A DNA stretch of 64,000 nt. Origin: Rhizobium sp. Root1212 (GTDB lineage: Bacteria; Pseudomonadota; Alphaproteobacteria; Rhizobiales; Rhizobiaceae). Position 1 is the stretch's first letter. Each line of letters starts with the position of its first letter. Positions 8,975-17,701 of this stretch are shown here, piece by piece. The DNA lies in NCBI RefSeq assembly GCF_001424985.1, contig NZ_LMDA01000028.1, positions 14,568 through 78,567 on the forward strand, in the 5' to 3' direction. Position numbers and translations under genes: made by a program. The notes under the pieces were generated by a model. That model did no database searches. It was not told the origin of the DNA and saw only the letters and a list, made by a program, of their open reading frames with translations.

Positions 8975-9020
8975 TGCGGCGCACCGATACATTGACTTTA
9001 TTGTGCAGTGCACATAAACT
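8975..9020 (+). promoter_or_regulatory. Phasin promoter with two TGC-N3-GCA palindromes (candidate PhaR operators)
   Basis: A plausible sigma70 promoter is TTGACT (8992-8997), a 17-base spacer, then TAAACT (9015-9020). A second TTGACA lies at 8955-8960. Two palindromes of the same form, TGC-GGC-GCA (8975-8983) and TGC-AGT-GCA (9004-9012), are centred 29 bases apart. The second is extended to TGTGCA-G-TGCACA (9002-9014) and lies between the -35 and -10. PhaR repressors of Paracoccus and Rhodobacter are known to bind TGC-rich palindromes before phasin genes. That PhaR acts here is inference. Confidence 0.5.
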
Positions 9021-9058
9021 TACGGGTATCAACGGGCTGAACTAAGGAGCACCCAGGA

Positions 9059-9415
9059 ATGTTCAATTTCGAAGATGCCAATAAGAAGAGCAAGGAAACG
9101 ATCGACACGATGCTGAAGAACTACGCATCGGTGACGAAGGGCTTCCAGGCGATCGCGACGGAAGCTGCCGACTACTCCAAGAAGGCCTTCGAAGACAGCG
9201 TTTCCCATTTCGAAAAGCTTGCCGGCGTCAAGAGCGTCGAAGCCGTTTTCGAGCTTCAGACCAACTACGTGAAGTCCGCTTACGAGGCTTATGTCGCTGA
9301 AGCCCAGAAGCTCGGCGAAATGTATGCCGATCTCGCCAAGGACGCCTACAAGCCCTACGAAGCGCCGGTCGCCAAGACCACGGCTGCTGTCAAGGCTGCT
9401 GCTGCGGCTGCCTGA
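9059..9415 (+). CDS. Phasin family protein
   Basis: The product is a 118-residue, mostly helical protein with the phasin pattern: FEDANKKSKETIDTMLKNY at the start, FEKLAGVKSVEAVFELQTNY in the middle, and an Ala-rich tail. Phasins coat polyhydroxyalkanoate granules and control their size and surface. There is no signal peptide. A clear AAGGAG occurs 10 bases before the ATG, and a strong terminator follows, so the gene is monocistronic. The upstream region carries TGC-N3-GCA palindromes that look like PhaR operators, which would make it polymer-responsive. Confidence 0.92.
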   Translation: MFNFEDANKKSKETIDTMLKNYASVTKGFQAIATEAADYSKKAFEDSVSHFEKLAGVKSVEAVFELQTNYVKSAYEAYVAEAQKLGEMYADLAKDAYKPYEAPVAKTTAAVKAAAAAA

Positions 9416-9448
9416 TCGACCGATCGAGCCTCTATCGCATGAGTGATG

Positions 9449-9479
9449 ACCGGCCGTGGTTTCCACGGCCGGTTTTTTT
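9449..9479 (+). terminator. Strong terminator after the phasin gene
   Basis: ACCGGCCGTGG (9449-9459) and CCACGGCCGGT (9463-9473) form a perfect 11-bp stem with a 3-base loop, followed by seven Ts. Such a strong terminator suits a highly expressed single gene. Confidence 0.92.
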
Positions 9480-9658
9480 GTTGTTTGCCGCCGGGGAACG
9501 GCGGGATAAAAGTAGTCAATCTTCGCGATGACGACGCAATTGTGATTGCAGTGCGGAAGAACGGCCTTAAAATCCGGAAAAGAACCACTAGATTATGTGT
9601 CACGTAGGGTCGCGGACCACTCGCCCTTCGCGCGATACGACCAAGGGAATGAAGACGC

Positions 9659-10012
9659 ATGAAAGTGATGCCGGTCCGGCTGCAGAATGAGGATGGCGGG
9701 GATGCCGGCAACGGTAGTCGCGGCACCTCCGTTATTACCCGGACAAAGCCGAAGACGAAGAAGCCGAGTCTATATCGCGTGCTGCTTCTCAATGACGACT
9801 ACACGCCGATGGAGTTCGTGATCCACATTCTGGAGCGTTTTTTCCAGAAGGATCGCGAAGCGGCGACCTTGATCATGCTGCATGTCCACAATCACGGCGT
9901 GGGCGAATGCGGTGTCTTTACCTATGAGGTCGCCGAAACCAAAGTGACGCAGGTGATGGATTTTGCCAGACAGCATCAGCATCCGTTGCAGTGTGTCATG
10001 GAAAAGAAATGA
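9659..10012 (+). CDS. clpS: ClpS, ATP-dependent Clp protease adaptor
   Basis: The product is a 117-residue adaptor that delivers N-degron substrates to ClpAP. The core motif [20 protein letters not shown] and the later [18 protein letters not shown] segment match ClpS. Asn46, Asp47 and the paired His residues form the N-degron pocket in the family. A basic, disordered N-terminus of about 38 residues precedes it. clpA begins 9 bases after the stop, the classical clpS-clpA pair. Rhizobia often have a second ClpS elsewhere; being next to clpA marks this as the ClpS1 type. Confidence 0.95.
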   Translation: MKVMPVRLQNEDGGDAGNGSRGTSVITRTKPKTKKPSLYRVLLLNDDYTPMEFVIHILERFFQKDREAATLIMLHVHNHGVGECGVFTYEVAETKVTQVMDFARQHQHPLQCVMEKK

Positions 10013-10021
10013 GGAACGAAC

Positions 10022-12550
10022 GTGCCAACATTTTCGACCAGCCTTGAAAAGGCGCTGCACCAGGCTCTGACACTGGCCAACGAGCGTCATCACGAATACG
10101 CGACGCTGGAGCACCTGCTCCTGGCGCTGATCGACGATTCGGATGCGGCGGCGGTCATGGGCGCGTGCAACGTCAATCTCGACAGCCTTCGCAAGACCGT
10201 GTCGGATTACGTCGATAACGAACTCGGCAATCTGGTGACGGGCTATGACGAGGATTCCAAGCCCACGGCCGGCTTCCAGCGCGTCATCCAGCGCGCAGTG
10301 ATCCATGTGCAATCCTCCGGGCGCGAAGAGGTGACCGGCGCCAACGTGCTCGTCGCGATCTTCGCCGAGCGCGAAAGCCACGCCGCCTATTTCCTGCAGG
10401 AGCAGGAGATGACCCGTTACGACGCGGTCAACTTCATCTCGCACGGCATCGCCAAGCGCCCCGGTTCCACCGAAGCGCGCACGCCGCGGGGTGCCGAAGA
10501 ATCCGAATCGGAACAGAAGGCCCCGCGTAGCGGCGGGGACCAGGAAGAGGGCGGCGCCAAGAAGCAGCAGGATGCCCTGACCGCTTACTGCGTCAACCTC
10601 AACGAGAAGGCCAAGGTCGGCAAGATCGATCCGCTGATCGGCCGTCATGCCGAGGTCAACCGCACGATCCAGGTCCTGTGCCGCCGTTCGAAGAACAACC
10701 CGCTCTATGTCGGTGATCCCGGCGTCGGCAAGACCGCGATCGCCGAAGGCCTCGCCAAGCGCATCGTCGAAAAGAAAGTGCCTGAAGCGTTGCAGGATGC
10801 GACGATCTTCTCGCTCGACATGGGCACGCTGCTCGCCGGCACCCGCTATCGCGGCGATTTCGAAGAGCGCCTGAAGCAGGTCGTCAAGGAACTGGAAGAC
10901 TATCCGGGTGCCGTGCTGTTCATCGACGAAATCCACACCGTCATCGGTGCGGGCGCGACCTCGGGCGGCGCCATGGATGCGTCGAACCTGTTGAAGCCGG
11001 CTCTGTCCTCCGGGGCGATCCGCTGCATCGGCTCGACCACCTATAAGGAATACCGCCAGTTCTTCGAAAAGGACCGGGCGCTCGTCCGCCGCTTCCAGAA
11101 GATCGACGTCAACGAGCCGACCATCGACGACGCCATAGAGATCATGAAGGGCCTGAAGCCCTATTTCGAGGACTATCACAAGCTGAAATACTCGAACGAG
11201 GCGATCAAGTCGGCAGTCGAGCTTTCGGCACGCTACATCAACGACCGCAAGCTGCCGGACAAGGCGATCGACGTGATCGACGAGACCGGTGCGGCCCAGA
11301 TGCTGCTGCCCGCCAACAAGCGCCGCAAGCTGATCACCGAAAAGGAGATCGAAGTCACGATCGCCACCATGGCCCGCATTCCGCCGAAGACCGTTTCCAA
11401 GGACGACGAGACCGTTCTCGCCAACCTCGAAAAGGAACTGCGCTCGGTGGTCTATGGCCAGGATCTGGCGATTGAGGCCCTGTCGTCGGCGATCAAGCTG
11501 GCGCGTGCGGGCCTGCGCGAACCGAACAAGCCGATCGGCTCTTACGTCTTCTCCGGCCCGACCGGCGTCGGCAAGACGGAAGTCGCCAAGCAGCTTGCCG
11601 CCTCGCTCGGCGTCGAACTGCTGCGCTTCGATATGTCGGAATATATGGAACGCCACACGGTCTCGCGACTGCTTGGCGCACCTCCCGGCTATGTCGGCTT
11701 CGATCAGGGCGGTCTCCTGACCGATGGCGTCGATCAGCATCCGCATTGCGTGCTGCTGCTCGATGAAATCGAAAAGGCGCATCCGGACCTGTTCAACATC
11801 CTGCTGCAGGTCATGGACCACGGGTCGCTGACGGACCACAACGGCAAGAAGATCGACTTCCGCAACGTCATCCTGATCATGACGACCAATGCGGGCGCGT
11901 CTGAAATGGCCAAGGCCGCCTTCGGCTTCGGTTCGTCGAAGCGGGAAGGCGAGGATGTGGAGGCACTGAACCGCCTGTTCACGCCGGAGTTCCGCAACCG
12001 TCTGGATGCGGTGATCCCGTTCGGCTCGCTGCCGACGCCGGTCATCCATCAGGTCGTGCAGAAGTTCGTCATGCAGCTGGAAACGCAGCTTGCCGAGCGC
12101 AACGTCACCTTCGACCTGCATCCCGATGCAATCGCCTGGCTGGCGGAGAAGGGGTACGACGAAAAGATGGGTGCCCGTCCGCTGGCGCGCGTCATCCAGG
12201 AAAACATCAAGAAGCCGCTCGCCGACGAAATCCTCTTCGGCAAGCTGAAGAAGGGTGGCGTCGTCTCCGTCTCGGTTGGCATCAAGCCGGACGGCACGAA
12301 GGGTATTCTGCTCGATGCCGTGCCGGAAACCGCACGCATCAAGCCAAAGGCCGAGATCGTCACCCCGGTCAAGAAGTCCAAGGCCGTAAAGCCGAAGGAC
12401 GTCGAGACTGTCGGCGCCGAAAACGACGTCAAGCCGAAGCCGAAAAAGGCCGCCGCGAAGGCGACCGCCAAGGCGGAAGCTCCGCCGGCCGTCGCCTCCG
12501 ATGCGCCCCGTAAGGGCCGCACGGTTCCGAAAGTGCCGCGCAAGAAATAA
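10022..12550 (+). CDS. clpA: ClpA, ATPase subunit of Clp protease
   Basis: The product is an 842-residue AAA+ unfoldase starting with GTG. The double Clp N domain is at about residues 1-145. The first Walker A GDPGVGKT is at 231-238 with Walker B VLFIDEIH, and the second Walker A GPTGVGKT at 512-519 with LLLDEIEKAH. With ClpP it unfolds and degrades proteins, taking N-degron substrates from ClpS. E. coli ClpA is about 758 residues; here about 75 extra Lys/Ala/Pro-rich residues follow residue 765 (KPKPKKAAAKATAKAEAP and so on). The tail is low in complexity and probably disordered. A terminator lies 20 bases downstream. Confidence 0.96.
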   Translation: MPTFSTSLEKALHQALTLANERHHEYATLEHLLLALIDDSDAAAVMGACNVNLDSLRKTVSDYVDNELGNLVTGYDEDSKPTAGFQRVIQRAVIHVQSSGREEVTGANVLVAIFAERESHAAYFLQEQEMTRYDAVNFISHGIAKRPGSTEARTPRGAEESESEQKAPRSGGDQEEGGAKKQQDALTAYCVNLNEKAKVGKIDPLIGRHAEVNRTIQVLCRRSKNNPLYVGDPGVGKTAIAEGLAKRIVEKKVPEALQDATIFSLDMGTLLAGTRYRGDFEERLKQVVKELEDYPGAVLFIDEIHTVIGAGATSGGAMDASNLLKPALSSGAIRCIGSTTYKEYRQFFEKDRALVRRFQKIDVNEPTIDDAIEIMKGLKPYFEDYHKLKYSNEAIKSAVELSARYINDRKLPDKAIDVIDETGAAQMLLPANKRRKLITEKEIEVTIATMARIPPKTVSKDDETVLANLEKELRSVVYGQDLAIEALSSAIKLARAGLREPNKPIGSYVFSGPTGVGKTEVAKQLAASLGVELLRFDMSEYMERHTVSRLLGAPPGYVGFDQGGLLTDGVDQHPHCVLLLDEIEKAHPDLFNILLQVMDHGSLTDHNGKKIDFRNVILIMTTNAGASEMAKAAFGFGSSKREGEDVEALNRLFTPEFRNRLDAVIPFGSLPTPVIHQVVQKFVMQLETQLAERNVTFDLHPDAIAWLAEKGYDEKMGARPLARVIQENIKKPLADEILFGKLKKGGVVSVSVGIKPDGTKGILLDAVPETARIKPKAEIVTPVKKSKAVKPKDVETVGAENDVKPKPKKAAAKATAKAEAPPAVASDAPRKGRTVPKVPRKK

Positions 12551-12570
12551 GCATCGGTAGCAAAACAGGA

Positions 12571-12602
12571 GATGCCGGGTTAAAAGCCCGGCATCTTTTT
12601 TA
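12571..12602 (+). terminator. Terminator after clpS-clpA
   Basis: GATGCCGGG (12571-12579) pairs with CCCGGCATC (12587-12595) around a 7-base loop, followed by seven Ts. It ends the clpS-clpA unit. Confidence 0.9.
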
Positions 12603-12624
12603 TGAACAAGACGCAGGCAGATTG

Positions 12625-13371
12625 ATGGATCAGGAAAACAGCGCGTCGCATGCCCATTGGTTTCTAATGGGCATGCGCGGCATTGCCAGCCTTCCGGCCA
12701 TGATCCTGATGCTGTCCTTCGTCGGGTTCTGCGCGCTGACGGTGCAGGCCGGCATTCCCGTCGAGCAGGTGGTGTTCATGGTCGGCGCGGTCTGGGCGCT
12801 GCCTGCCAAGGTCATTCTCGTCAGTTCGATGATGGCCGGCGCCAATTTGCTCACCGCCTTCATCGCCGTCACCCTGTCTTCCGTGCGCATGATGCCGATG
12901 GTCGCGGCCCTAGTGCCGGAAATCCGCGGGCGCCGCACCCCCACCTGGCTGCTGCTGTTCCTGTCGCATTTCGTGGCGATCACCGCCTGGGTCTATGCCA
13001 TGGAAAAGGTTGTGAGCGTGCCGCGGGAGCGCCGCATCGCCTTTTTCGCCGGTTTCGGTATCACGCTCGTTCTGGCGAACATGCTGCTGGTCGCCGTCGC
13101 CTACCGCTATGTCGCAACCTTCCCGCCGATCGTCGCCGGCTGCCTCTTCTTCCTGACGCCGGTCTATTTCCTCGCTTCGATCTGGAATTCCGCGCGCCAT
13201 CGCGTCGTCCATATCGCGATGGTGCTCGGGCTTGTCGGCGGGCCGCTGTTTTACTGGCTCGTCCCGGAGTTCGACATCCTGCTGGCGGGGCTGATCGGTG
13301 GCACGCTCGCCTGGGCCGTCGAACGGACGTGGCGGGTCCGGCAGGCGGAAAAAGCGGAGATCGAAGCATGA
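12625..13371 (+). CDS. azlC: AzlC family branched-chain amino acid exporter subunit
   Basis: The product is a 248-residue polytopic inner-membrane protein of the AzlC family, the larger subunit of two-part branched-chain amino-acid (azaleucine) exporters. Hydrophobic helices run throughout, and the region GMRGIASLPAMILMLSFVGF near the start is family-like. I use the ATG at 12625; a TTG just before it is equally in frame. The last bases overlap the azlD ATG (ATGA at 13368-13371), so the two subunits are translationally coupled. The substrate is inferred from the family only. Confidence 0.88.
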   Translation: MDQENSASHAHWFLMGMRGIASLPAMILMLSFVGFCALTVQAGIPVEQVVFMVGAVWALPAKVILVSSMMAGANLLTAFIAVTLSSVRMMPMVAALVPEIRGRRTPTWLLLFLSHFVAITAWVYAMEKVVSVPRERRIAFFAGFGITLVLANMLLVAVAYRYVATFPPIVAGCLFFLTPVYFLASIWNSARHRVVHIAMVLGLVGGPLFYWLVPEFDILLAGLIGGTLAWAVERTWRVRQAEKAEIEA

Positions 13372-13712
13372 CAGCGCTCGACGGCTGGTGGCCCTATGTC
13401 TTCATCGCGGTTGCCGGCTGGTTGGCAACCGATATCTGGCGCTGGCTCGGCGTGCTCACCGGCAATCGCCTTCGGGAGGATTCCGAAGCCTTGAACTGGG
13501 TGAGGGCGGTCGCGACCGCACTGGTCGCCGCCGTCGTCGCAAAGCTCATCGTCTATCCGACAGGCGTTCTCGAAGCCTCACCGCTCTGGCTGCGGTTGGG
13601 GTCCGTGACCGTCGGGGCTGCCGCCTTCTTCGCGGCCGGCCAGAGGCCTGCTGTCGGGATCGGCACGTCGATCACAGCGCTTGCAGTTGGCCTGTATATG
13701 CTCGGGTTCTGA
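13368..13712 (+). CDS. azlD: AzlD family small exporter subunit
   Basis: The product is a 114-residue membrane protein (MTALDGWWPYVFIAVAGWLA ... ITALAVGLYMLGF) with about four helices, the expected partner of AzlC. The motif LNWVRAVATALVAAVVAKL is in line with AzlD proteins. It starts inside the azlC stop codon (ATGA), so the exporter is made as a coupled pair. The preceding azlC sequence GCAGGCGGAA offers a weak ribosome site; re-initiation after azlC is more likely. Confidence 0.85.
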   Translation: MTALDGWWPYVFIAVAGWLATDIWRWLGVLTGNRLREDSEALNWVRAVATALVAAVVAKLIVYPTGVLEASPLWLRLGSVTVGAAAFFAAGQRPAVGIGTSITALAVGLYMLGF

Positions 13713-13783
13713 GGTTGGCGTACCACGGCTTATGACAATCTTAAAATTAATCGGCTATCTGCTGTCTGAAGCAGGAGGCAGCC

Positions 13784-14692
13784 ATGCACGTTCTTCCGGT
13801 CGAGCGTTTTATCCTCATACTGATTACGACGCTGGCTGTTCTCGATGCCGGCCTGATGGTGCTGAACGGCGTAGCGGTTGATGTCGTGGGCTATGCGGCG
13901 CTGCTATCCTGCGGCATCCTTTGCCTCGCGATCGGCCAGTTCTATCGCGGTGTGCGCAGCGAGGCCCGGATTTCGGTTCCGGTGACGGCTGCCGGCCTCT
14001 TTATCCTGTTTTCGATCGTCGGCTCGGTTTTCAACTATCTGCTGCTGCCGGTCCGCTTTCCGCCGATCGATGCCATGCTGGTACGGTCGGATGCGGCGCT
14101 CGGTTTCGATTGGCCGGGCTTGATGACCTGGATGGCGCACTATCCTGTCGTTGTAAGGGCACTCGGCTTCGTCTACCAGACGTCGCTGGTGCAGATGATC
14201 GCGGTGATCCTCATTCTTGGCTTTTCCGGAAAATTCCTGCTGCTGCACCGCTTTTTGCTGACGGGTATCGTCGGTTCGCTGCTGGCAATCGTCTTCTGGT
14301 TCTTTTTCCCGGCCTTCGGGACATCCTATGTCTATGATGTATCGGCGATTGCGGGACTGCCGCTGGTGGTCAACTCCGGCTATGGTGAGGAACTGCGGCA
14401 CCTGGCGCAAAATGGTATCGCCATGCTGATGCCGGGAAAGGTGCTCGGGCTCGTCGCCTTTCCCTCCGTCCACACGCTGATGGCTTGCCTCTCCGTGTTT
14501 TTCCTCAGGGGCAACCGGTTTATCTTTCCGGTGGTGGCATGCCTCAACCTGTTGATGCTGCCCGCCATCATCATTCATGGCGGGCATCATCTGAGCGACA
14601 TGCTGGGCGGTTTCGCCCTATTTGGCGTGGCCTACGGCCTGACAAGCAGGCTGATGCGGGTAAGCGCCGGAGAGCCGGTTGTCGCCGCCTGA
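13784..14692 (+). CDS. PAP2 superfamily membrane protein (inositolphosphotransferase-like)
   Basis: The product is a 302-residue polytopic membrane protein with about seven helices. Two PAP2 catalytic motifs are visible: GLVAFPSVHT (Ser and His) around residue 225 and HGGHHLSDMLGG (His and Asp) around residue 265. The spacing resembles the PAP2_3 branch, which includes inositolphosphorylceramide-synthase-like enzymes rather than secreted acid phosphatases. It probably dephosphorylates or transfers a lipid head group at the membrane; the substrate is unknown. AGGAGG lies 6 bases before the ATG. It converges on the HIT gene with a 14-base gap. Confidence 0.82.
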   Translation: MHVLPVERFILILITTLAVLDAGLMVLNGVAVDVVGYAALLSCGILCLAIGQFYRGVRSEARISVPVTAAGLFILFSIVGSVFNYLLLPVRFPPIDAMLVRSDAALGFDWPGLMTWMAHYPVVVRALGFVYQTSLVQMIAVILILGFSGKFLLLHRFLLTGIVGSLLAIVFWFFFPAFGTSYVYDVSAIAGLPLVVNSGYGEELRHLAQNGIAMLMPGKVLGLVAFPSVHTLMACLSVFFLRGNRFIFPVVACLNLLMLPAIIIHGGHHLSDMLGGFALFGVAYGLTSRLMRVSAGEPVVAA

Positions 14693-14706
14693 GCGATGGA
14701 AGCACG

Positions 14707-15132
14707 TTATCGGCCGAGCGCCGCCTTGATCTTCTCGGCATTGGCCGCAAGCACCGCACCATCTTCCATCGTGCCGGAATGCGGTCGCATCGCAATGCCG
14801 TCCCAGCGCGGCACGACGTGGAAATGCAGATGAAAGACGGATTGTCCGGCCGGCGCTTCGTTGAACTGCAGTATGGTGATGCCATCGGCATCGAAGGCCT
14901 TCTTGGCGGCCACCGCAACCTTCTGCACGACCGGAATGAGCGCTGTCAGCGTCGCCGGATCGGCGTCGAGGATATTGCGCGACGCTGCTTTCGGCACGAC
15001 CAGCGTGTGGCCTTCCGCCTGCGGCATCACATCCATAAAGGCGACCACGTTGTCATCCTCATAGACGCGGTGCGAGGGGATTTCGCCGCGCAGGATCTTG
15101 GCGAAGATGTTATTGTCGTCGTAGCCTCTCAT
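14707..15132 (-). CDS. HIT family nucleotide-binding protein
   Basis: The product is a 141-residue histidine-triad protein with the active motif HLHFHVV near residue 100 and the N-terminal signature NIFAKILRGEIPSHRVYEDD. HIT hydrolases of this type (HinT-like) cleave nucleoside phosphoramidates. The start at 15130-15132 is backed by GGAAGAGG just upstream; the longer open frame before it overlaps the preceding gene and does not look like HIT sequence. It is the last gene of a four-gene minus-strand unit (ridA, glycerophosphodiesterase, GNAT-like, HIT). Confidence 0.93.
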   Translation of the reverse strand: MRGYDDNNIFAKILRGEIPSHRVYEDDNVVAFMDVMPQAEGHTLVVPKAASRNILDADPATLTALIPVVQKVAVAAKKAFDADGITILQFNEAPAGQSVFHLHFHVVPRWDGIAMRPHSGTMEDGAVLAANAEKIKAALGR

Positions 15133-15155
15133 GGCCTCTTCCTTCCCTGTGGATG

Positions 15156-16349
15156 TCAATCGTCGTGCTGCTGGCGCTCGCCCTTGCGGAAAGGGCTGTG
15201 CTCGCCAAGGATTTCCCCGATCTCCTCGATCTCGTGCCGCTCGCGCACGAGATAGTCGGCAACGGCGCGCCGGAGGCCCGGATGGGTGATGTAATGCGCC
15301 GAATGGGTGATGACCGGCATATAGCCGCGCGCCAGCTTGTGTTCCCCTTGAGCGCCGGCCTCGACGCGGGAAAGGCCCTTGCTTATCGCAAAATCGATCG
15401 CCTGATGGTAGCAGACCTCGAAATGCAGGAACGGATGATCCTCGATCGCCCCCCAATGACGGCCGTAAAGCGCATCACCGCCGATGAAATTGATGGCGCC
15501 GGCAATGTATCGGCCGTTGCGCTTCGCCATGACGAGCAGGATATCGTCGGCCATGCGCTCGCCGATCAGCGAATAGAATTTGCGCGTGAGGTAAGGCCGG
15601 CCCCACTTGCGGCCGCCGGTATCCATGTAGAAGGCGAAGAACTGATCCCAGATTTTTTCGGTGAGATCGGAACCGGTCAGCCAGTCGATGGTGATGCCGT
15701 TTTCCAGCGCCGCGCGGCGTTCCTTCTTCAGGGCCTTGCGCTTGCGGGAGGCGAGCGTTTCTAGAAAATCGTCATGGCTGCCATAGCTGGCATTTGTGAA
15801 ATGGAATTGCTGGTCGGTCCGGTGAAGGAAGCCGGCCGCTTCGAGCACCGGCAATTCGTTTTCGGGCAGGAAGGTGATGTGGGCGGACGAGGCGTCGTGG
15901 CGGCGTGTCAGTTCCATCAGGCCGGCGGCAAGGGCCGCCTGTGTAGCCTGCCGGTCTTCGCCGGGTCGCACGAGAAGCCGTGGGCCGGTCGCGGGCGTGA
16001 AGGGTACCGAGCTTTGCAGTTTGGGATAATAGTGTCCGCCGGCGCGGGTAAACGCATCCGCCCAGCCATGGTCGAAGACATATTCGCCCTGGCTGTGGTT
16101 CTTGAGATAGCCGATCAGGCCGCCGGCCATCCGGCCAGCCTGATCTTCGATCAACAGATGTTGTCCAAGCCAGCCCGTTTCCGCCGTCGCCGAACCCGAT
16201 TCCTCCAGTGCCGAGAGATAGGCGTGCGACACGAACGGATTATAGACGCTTTCCGGCTGGCCCTTGGCCGCGCCGGAAAGGCTGTTCCACTCGTCCTTCG
16301 CGATATCGGCGAAGGAGGTTTCTACGCGGATTTTTATCTCGCCGGTCAT
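15156..16349 (-). CDS. GNAT/FemAB-like N-acyltransferase family protein
   Basis: The product is a 397-residue protein of the FemAB-like family often annotated as peptidoglycan-biosynthesis-like or GNAT acyltransferase (COG3146). Family features are the Tyr/His-rich stretch GGHYYPKLQSSVPFTPATGP at about residue 104, the basic run RKRKALKKERR near 205, and the C-terminal HFEVCYHQAIDFAISKGLSR plus GAQGEHKLARGY. The biochemical role is not established. The gene begins 2 bases after the glycerophosphodiesterase stop (TAA GG ATG) and is followed 23 bases later by HIT, so it is part of the same operon. Confidence 0.82.
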   Translation of the reverse strand: MTGEIKIRVETSFADIAKDEWNSLSGAAKGQPESVYNPFVSHAYLSALEESGSATAETGWLGQHLLIEDQAGRMAGGLIGYLKNHSQGEYVFDHGWADAFTRAGGHYYPKLQSSVPFTPATGPRLLVRPGEDRQATQAALAAGLMELTRRHDASSAHITFLPENELPVLEAAGFLHRTDQQFHFTNASYGSHDDFLETLASRKRKALKKERRAALENGITIDWLTGSDLTEKIWDQFFAFYMDTGGRKWGRPYLTRKFYSLIGERMADDILLVMAKRNGRYIAGAINFIGGDALYGRHWGAIEDHPFLHFEVCYHQAIDFAISKGLSRVEAGAQGEHKLARGYMPVITHSAHYITHPGLRRAVADYLVRERHEIEEIGEILGEHSPFRKGERQQHDD

Positions 16350-16351
16350 CC

Positions 16352-17080
16352 TTAGGCGATAGTTCCTTCCCTGGGGTCGAAGCCCTCGAATGTCATCTGG
16401 TCGGCATGGGCGTAGGTGTAGTCGACGGCCTTGCCATCCCGAACCGTCCAGGTGATCACCGGACGGCCCTGCGCACGCTGCGCCGTGATGAAGGAATTTG
16501 GCAGATCTCCATAGAAATAGGAAATGAAATCAAGCCCGAGCTGCATCGCTTCTTCGTGAAGGAAGAAAGTTTCAGGAGTCGAGCCCTCCGCCGTCAAGCC
16601 GATCGGGTAGGGCGGATCGAGCGCCTTCAGGTCCTTCAGCAGCCAGTGGTCGAAGCTCATCAGCGCCACATGGCCCTGATAACCCTCCAGCGCCTCGACA
16701 ATGGCATCGGCAAAACCGTCGTCATCGCCTTTGCGGCCCTTGAGTTCGATGATGAGGGGCACACGGCCCTTGACGAGACGCAGCAATTGGCCGAGCGACG
16801 GCACCTTGTCGGCGGTACCGCCAACGGCCATCAGCGCCAGTTCGCCGACGCTTTTGGCACGCACGTCACCCTTGATGCCGCAGAGCCGCAGCATGTCGTC
16901 GTCATGAAAGACGACCGGAACGCCATCGGCCGAATATTGCACGTCGCACTCGATGGCGTAGCCATTTTCGACCGCGCGTGAAAAAGCCGAAAGCGTGTTT
17001 TCCCAGATCGCGTGGTTCATGTCATGATAGCCGCGATGGGCGATCGGTTGCGCGGTCAGCCAGGAGATATCCTTCGTCAT
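16352..17080 (-). CDS. Glycerophosphodiester phosphodiesterase
   Basis: The product is a 242-residue GDPD-fold enzyme that hydrolyses glycerophosphodiesters to glycerol-3-phosphate and an alcohol. Catalytic and metal residues are visible in PIAHRGYHD (His14, Arg15), ENTLSAF, the metal-binding pair IECDVQYSADGVPVVFHDD, and LIIELKG. There is no signal peptide, which suggests a cytoplasmic UgpQ-like enzyme rather than periplasmic GlpQ. The ATG lies 5 bases after the ridA stop and the gene runs straight into the acyltransferase gene, consistent with one transcript. Confidence 0.9.
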   Translation of the reverse strand: MTKDISWLTAQPIAHRGYHDMNHAIWENTLSAFSRAVENGYAIECDVQYSADGVPVVFHDDDMLRLCGIKGDVRAKSVGELALMAVGGTADKVPSLGQLLRLVKGRVPLIIELKGRKGDDDGFADAIVEALEGYQGHVALMSFDHWLLKDLKALDPPYPIGLTAEGSTPETFFLHEEAMQLGLDFISYFYGDLPNSFITAQRAQGRPVITWTVRDGKAVDYTYAHADQMTFEGFDPREGTIA

Positions 17081-17085
17081 GGCAA

Positions 17086-17553
17086 TCAGGCGATTTCGAT
17101 CACGGCGTCGATCTCGACGGCGGCGTTGAAGGGCAGGGCGGCCATGCCGACGGCGGCGCGGGCATGCTTGCCGGCATCGCCGAGAACGCCGGCGATCAGG
17201 TTCGAGGCGCCGTTGAGAACGAGATGCTGCTCGACGAAGCTCGGTACGGAGGCGACGAAGCCGTTGAGCTTGACGACGCGCTTGATGCGACCGAGATCGC
17301 CGTTAAGCGCCGCATTTGCCTGCGCAAGGATGTTGATGGCGCAAAGTTCGGCGGCGCGCTGGCCGGTCGGGACATCGACGCCGTCGCCGAGATGACCGGT
17401 AACCGCAATCTTGCCGTTTTCCATCGGAAGCTGGCCGGAAATATAAAGATGCGAGCCGCTGATGACATAGGGCACGTAATTTGCGGCGGGCGCTGCGGCC
17501 TGCGGCAGGGTGATTCCCAGGTCTTTCAGGCGGGCTTCGATGGATGCGGACAT
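17086..17553 (-). CDS. RidA family protein (YjgF/YER057c-like)
   Basis: The product is a 155-residue member of the RidA/YjgF superfamily. Typical elements are the N-terminal ARLKDLGITLPQAAAPAANY, ISGQLPMENG, and ALPFNAAVEIDAVIEIA at the end. Archetypal RidA deaminates reactive enamine/imine intermediates and has a conserved Arg; in this longer subgroup that residue is not obvious, so enzymatic activity is uncertain. The start at 17551-17553 has GGGAG six bases upstream; 15 further in-frame residues upstream are rejected. It is the first gene of the four-gene minus-strand unit and divergent from eipB. Confidence 0.88.
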   Translation of the reverse strand: MSASIEARLKDLGITLPQAAAPAANYVPYVISGSHLYISGQLPMENGKIAVTGHLGDGVDVPTGQRAAELCAINILAQANAALNGDLGRIKRVVKLNGFVASVPSFVEQHLVLNGASNLIAGVLGDAGKHARAAVGMAALPFNAAVEIDAVIEIA

Positions 17554-17701
17554 GGATGACTCCCGGAGAATGTTGTCTTTTCCTTGTAAATACGGCATGC
17601 ACAGCCGAGATTCACGAGGTCGTCGCGTAAGCGTCGCGAGTGGATGTGCCTCGCTTCCGATGTTCTATCGCATCGCAGGCGAGTCCAACAGGAGGAAACG
17701 G

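Noticed and set aside
9770..12121. 783-codon open frame antisense to clpA
   Set aside because: It mirrors clpA codons exactly, has no ribosome site or recognisable domain, and such long antisense frames are common in GC-rich DNA.
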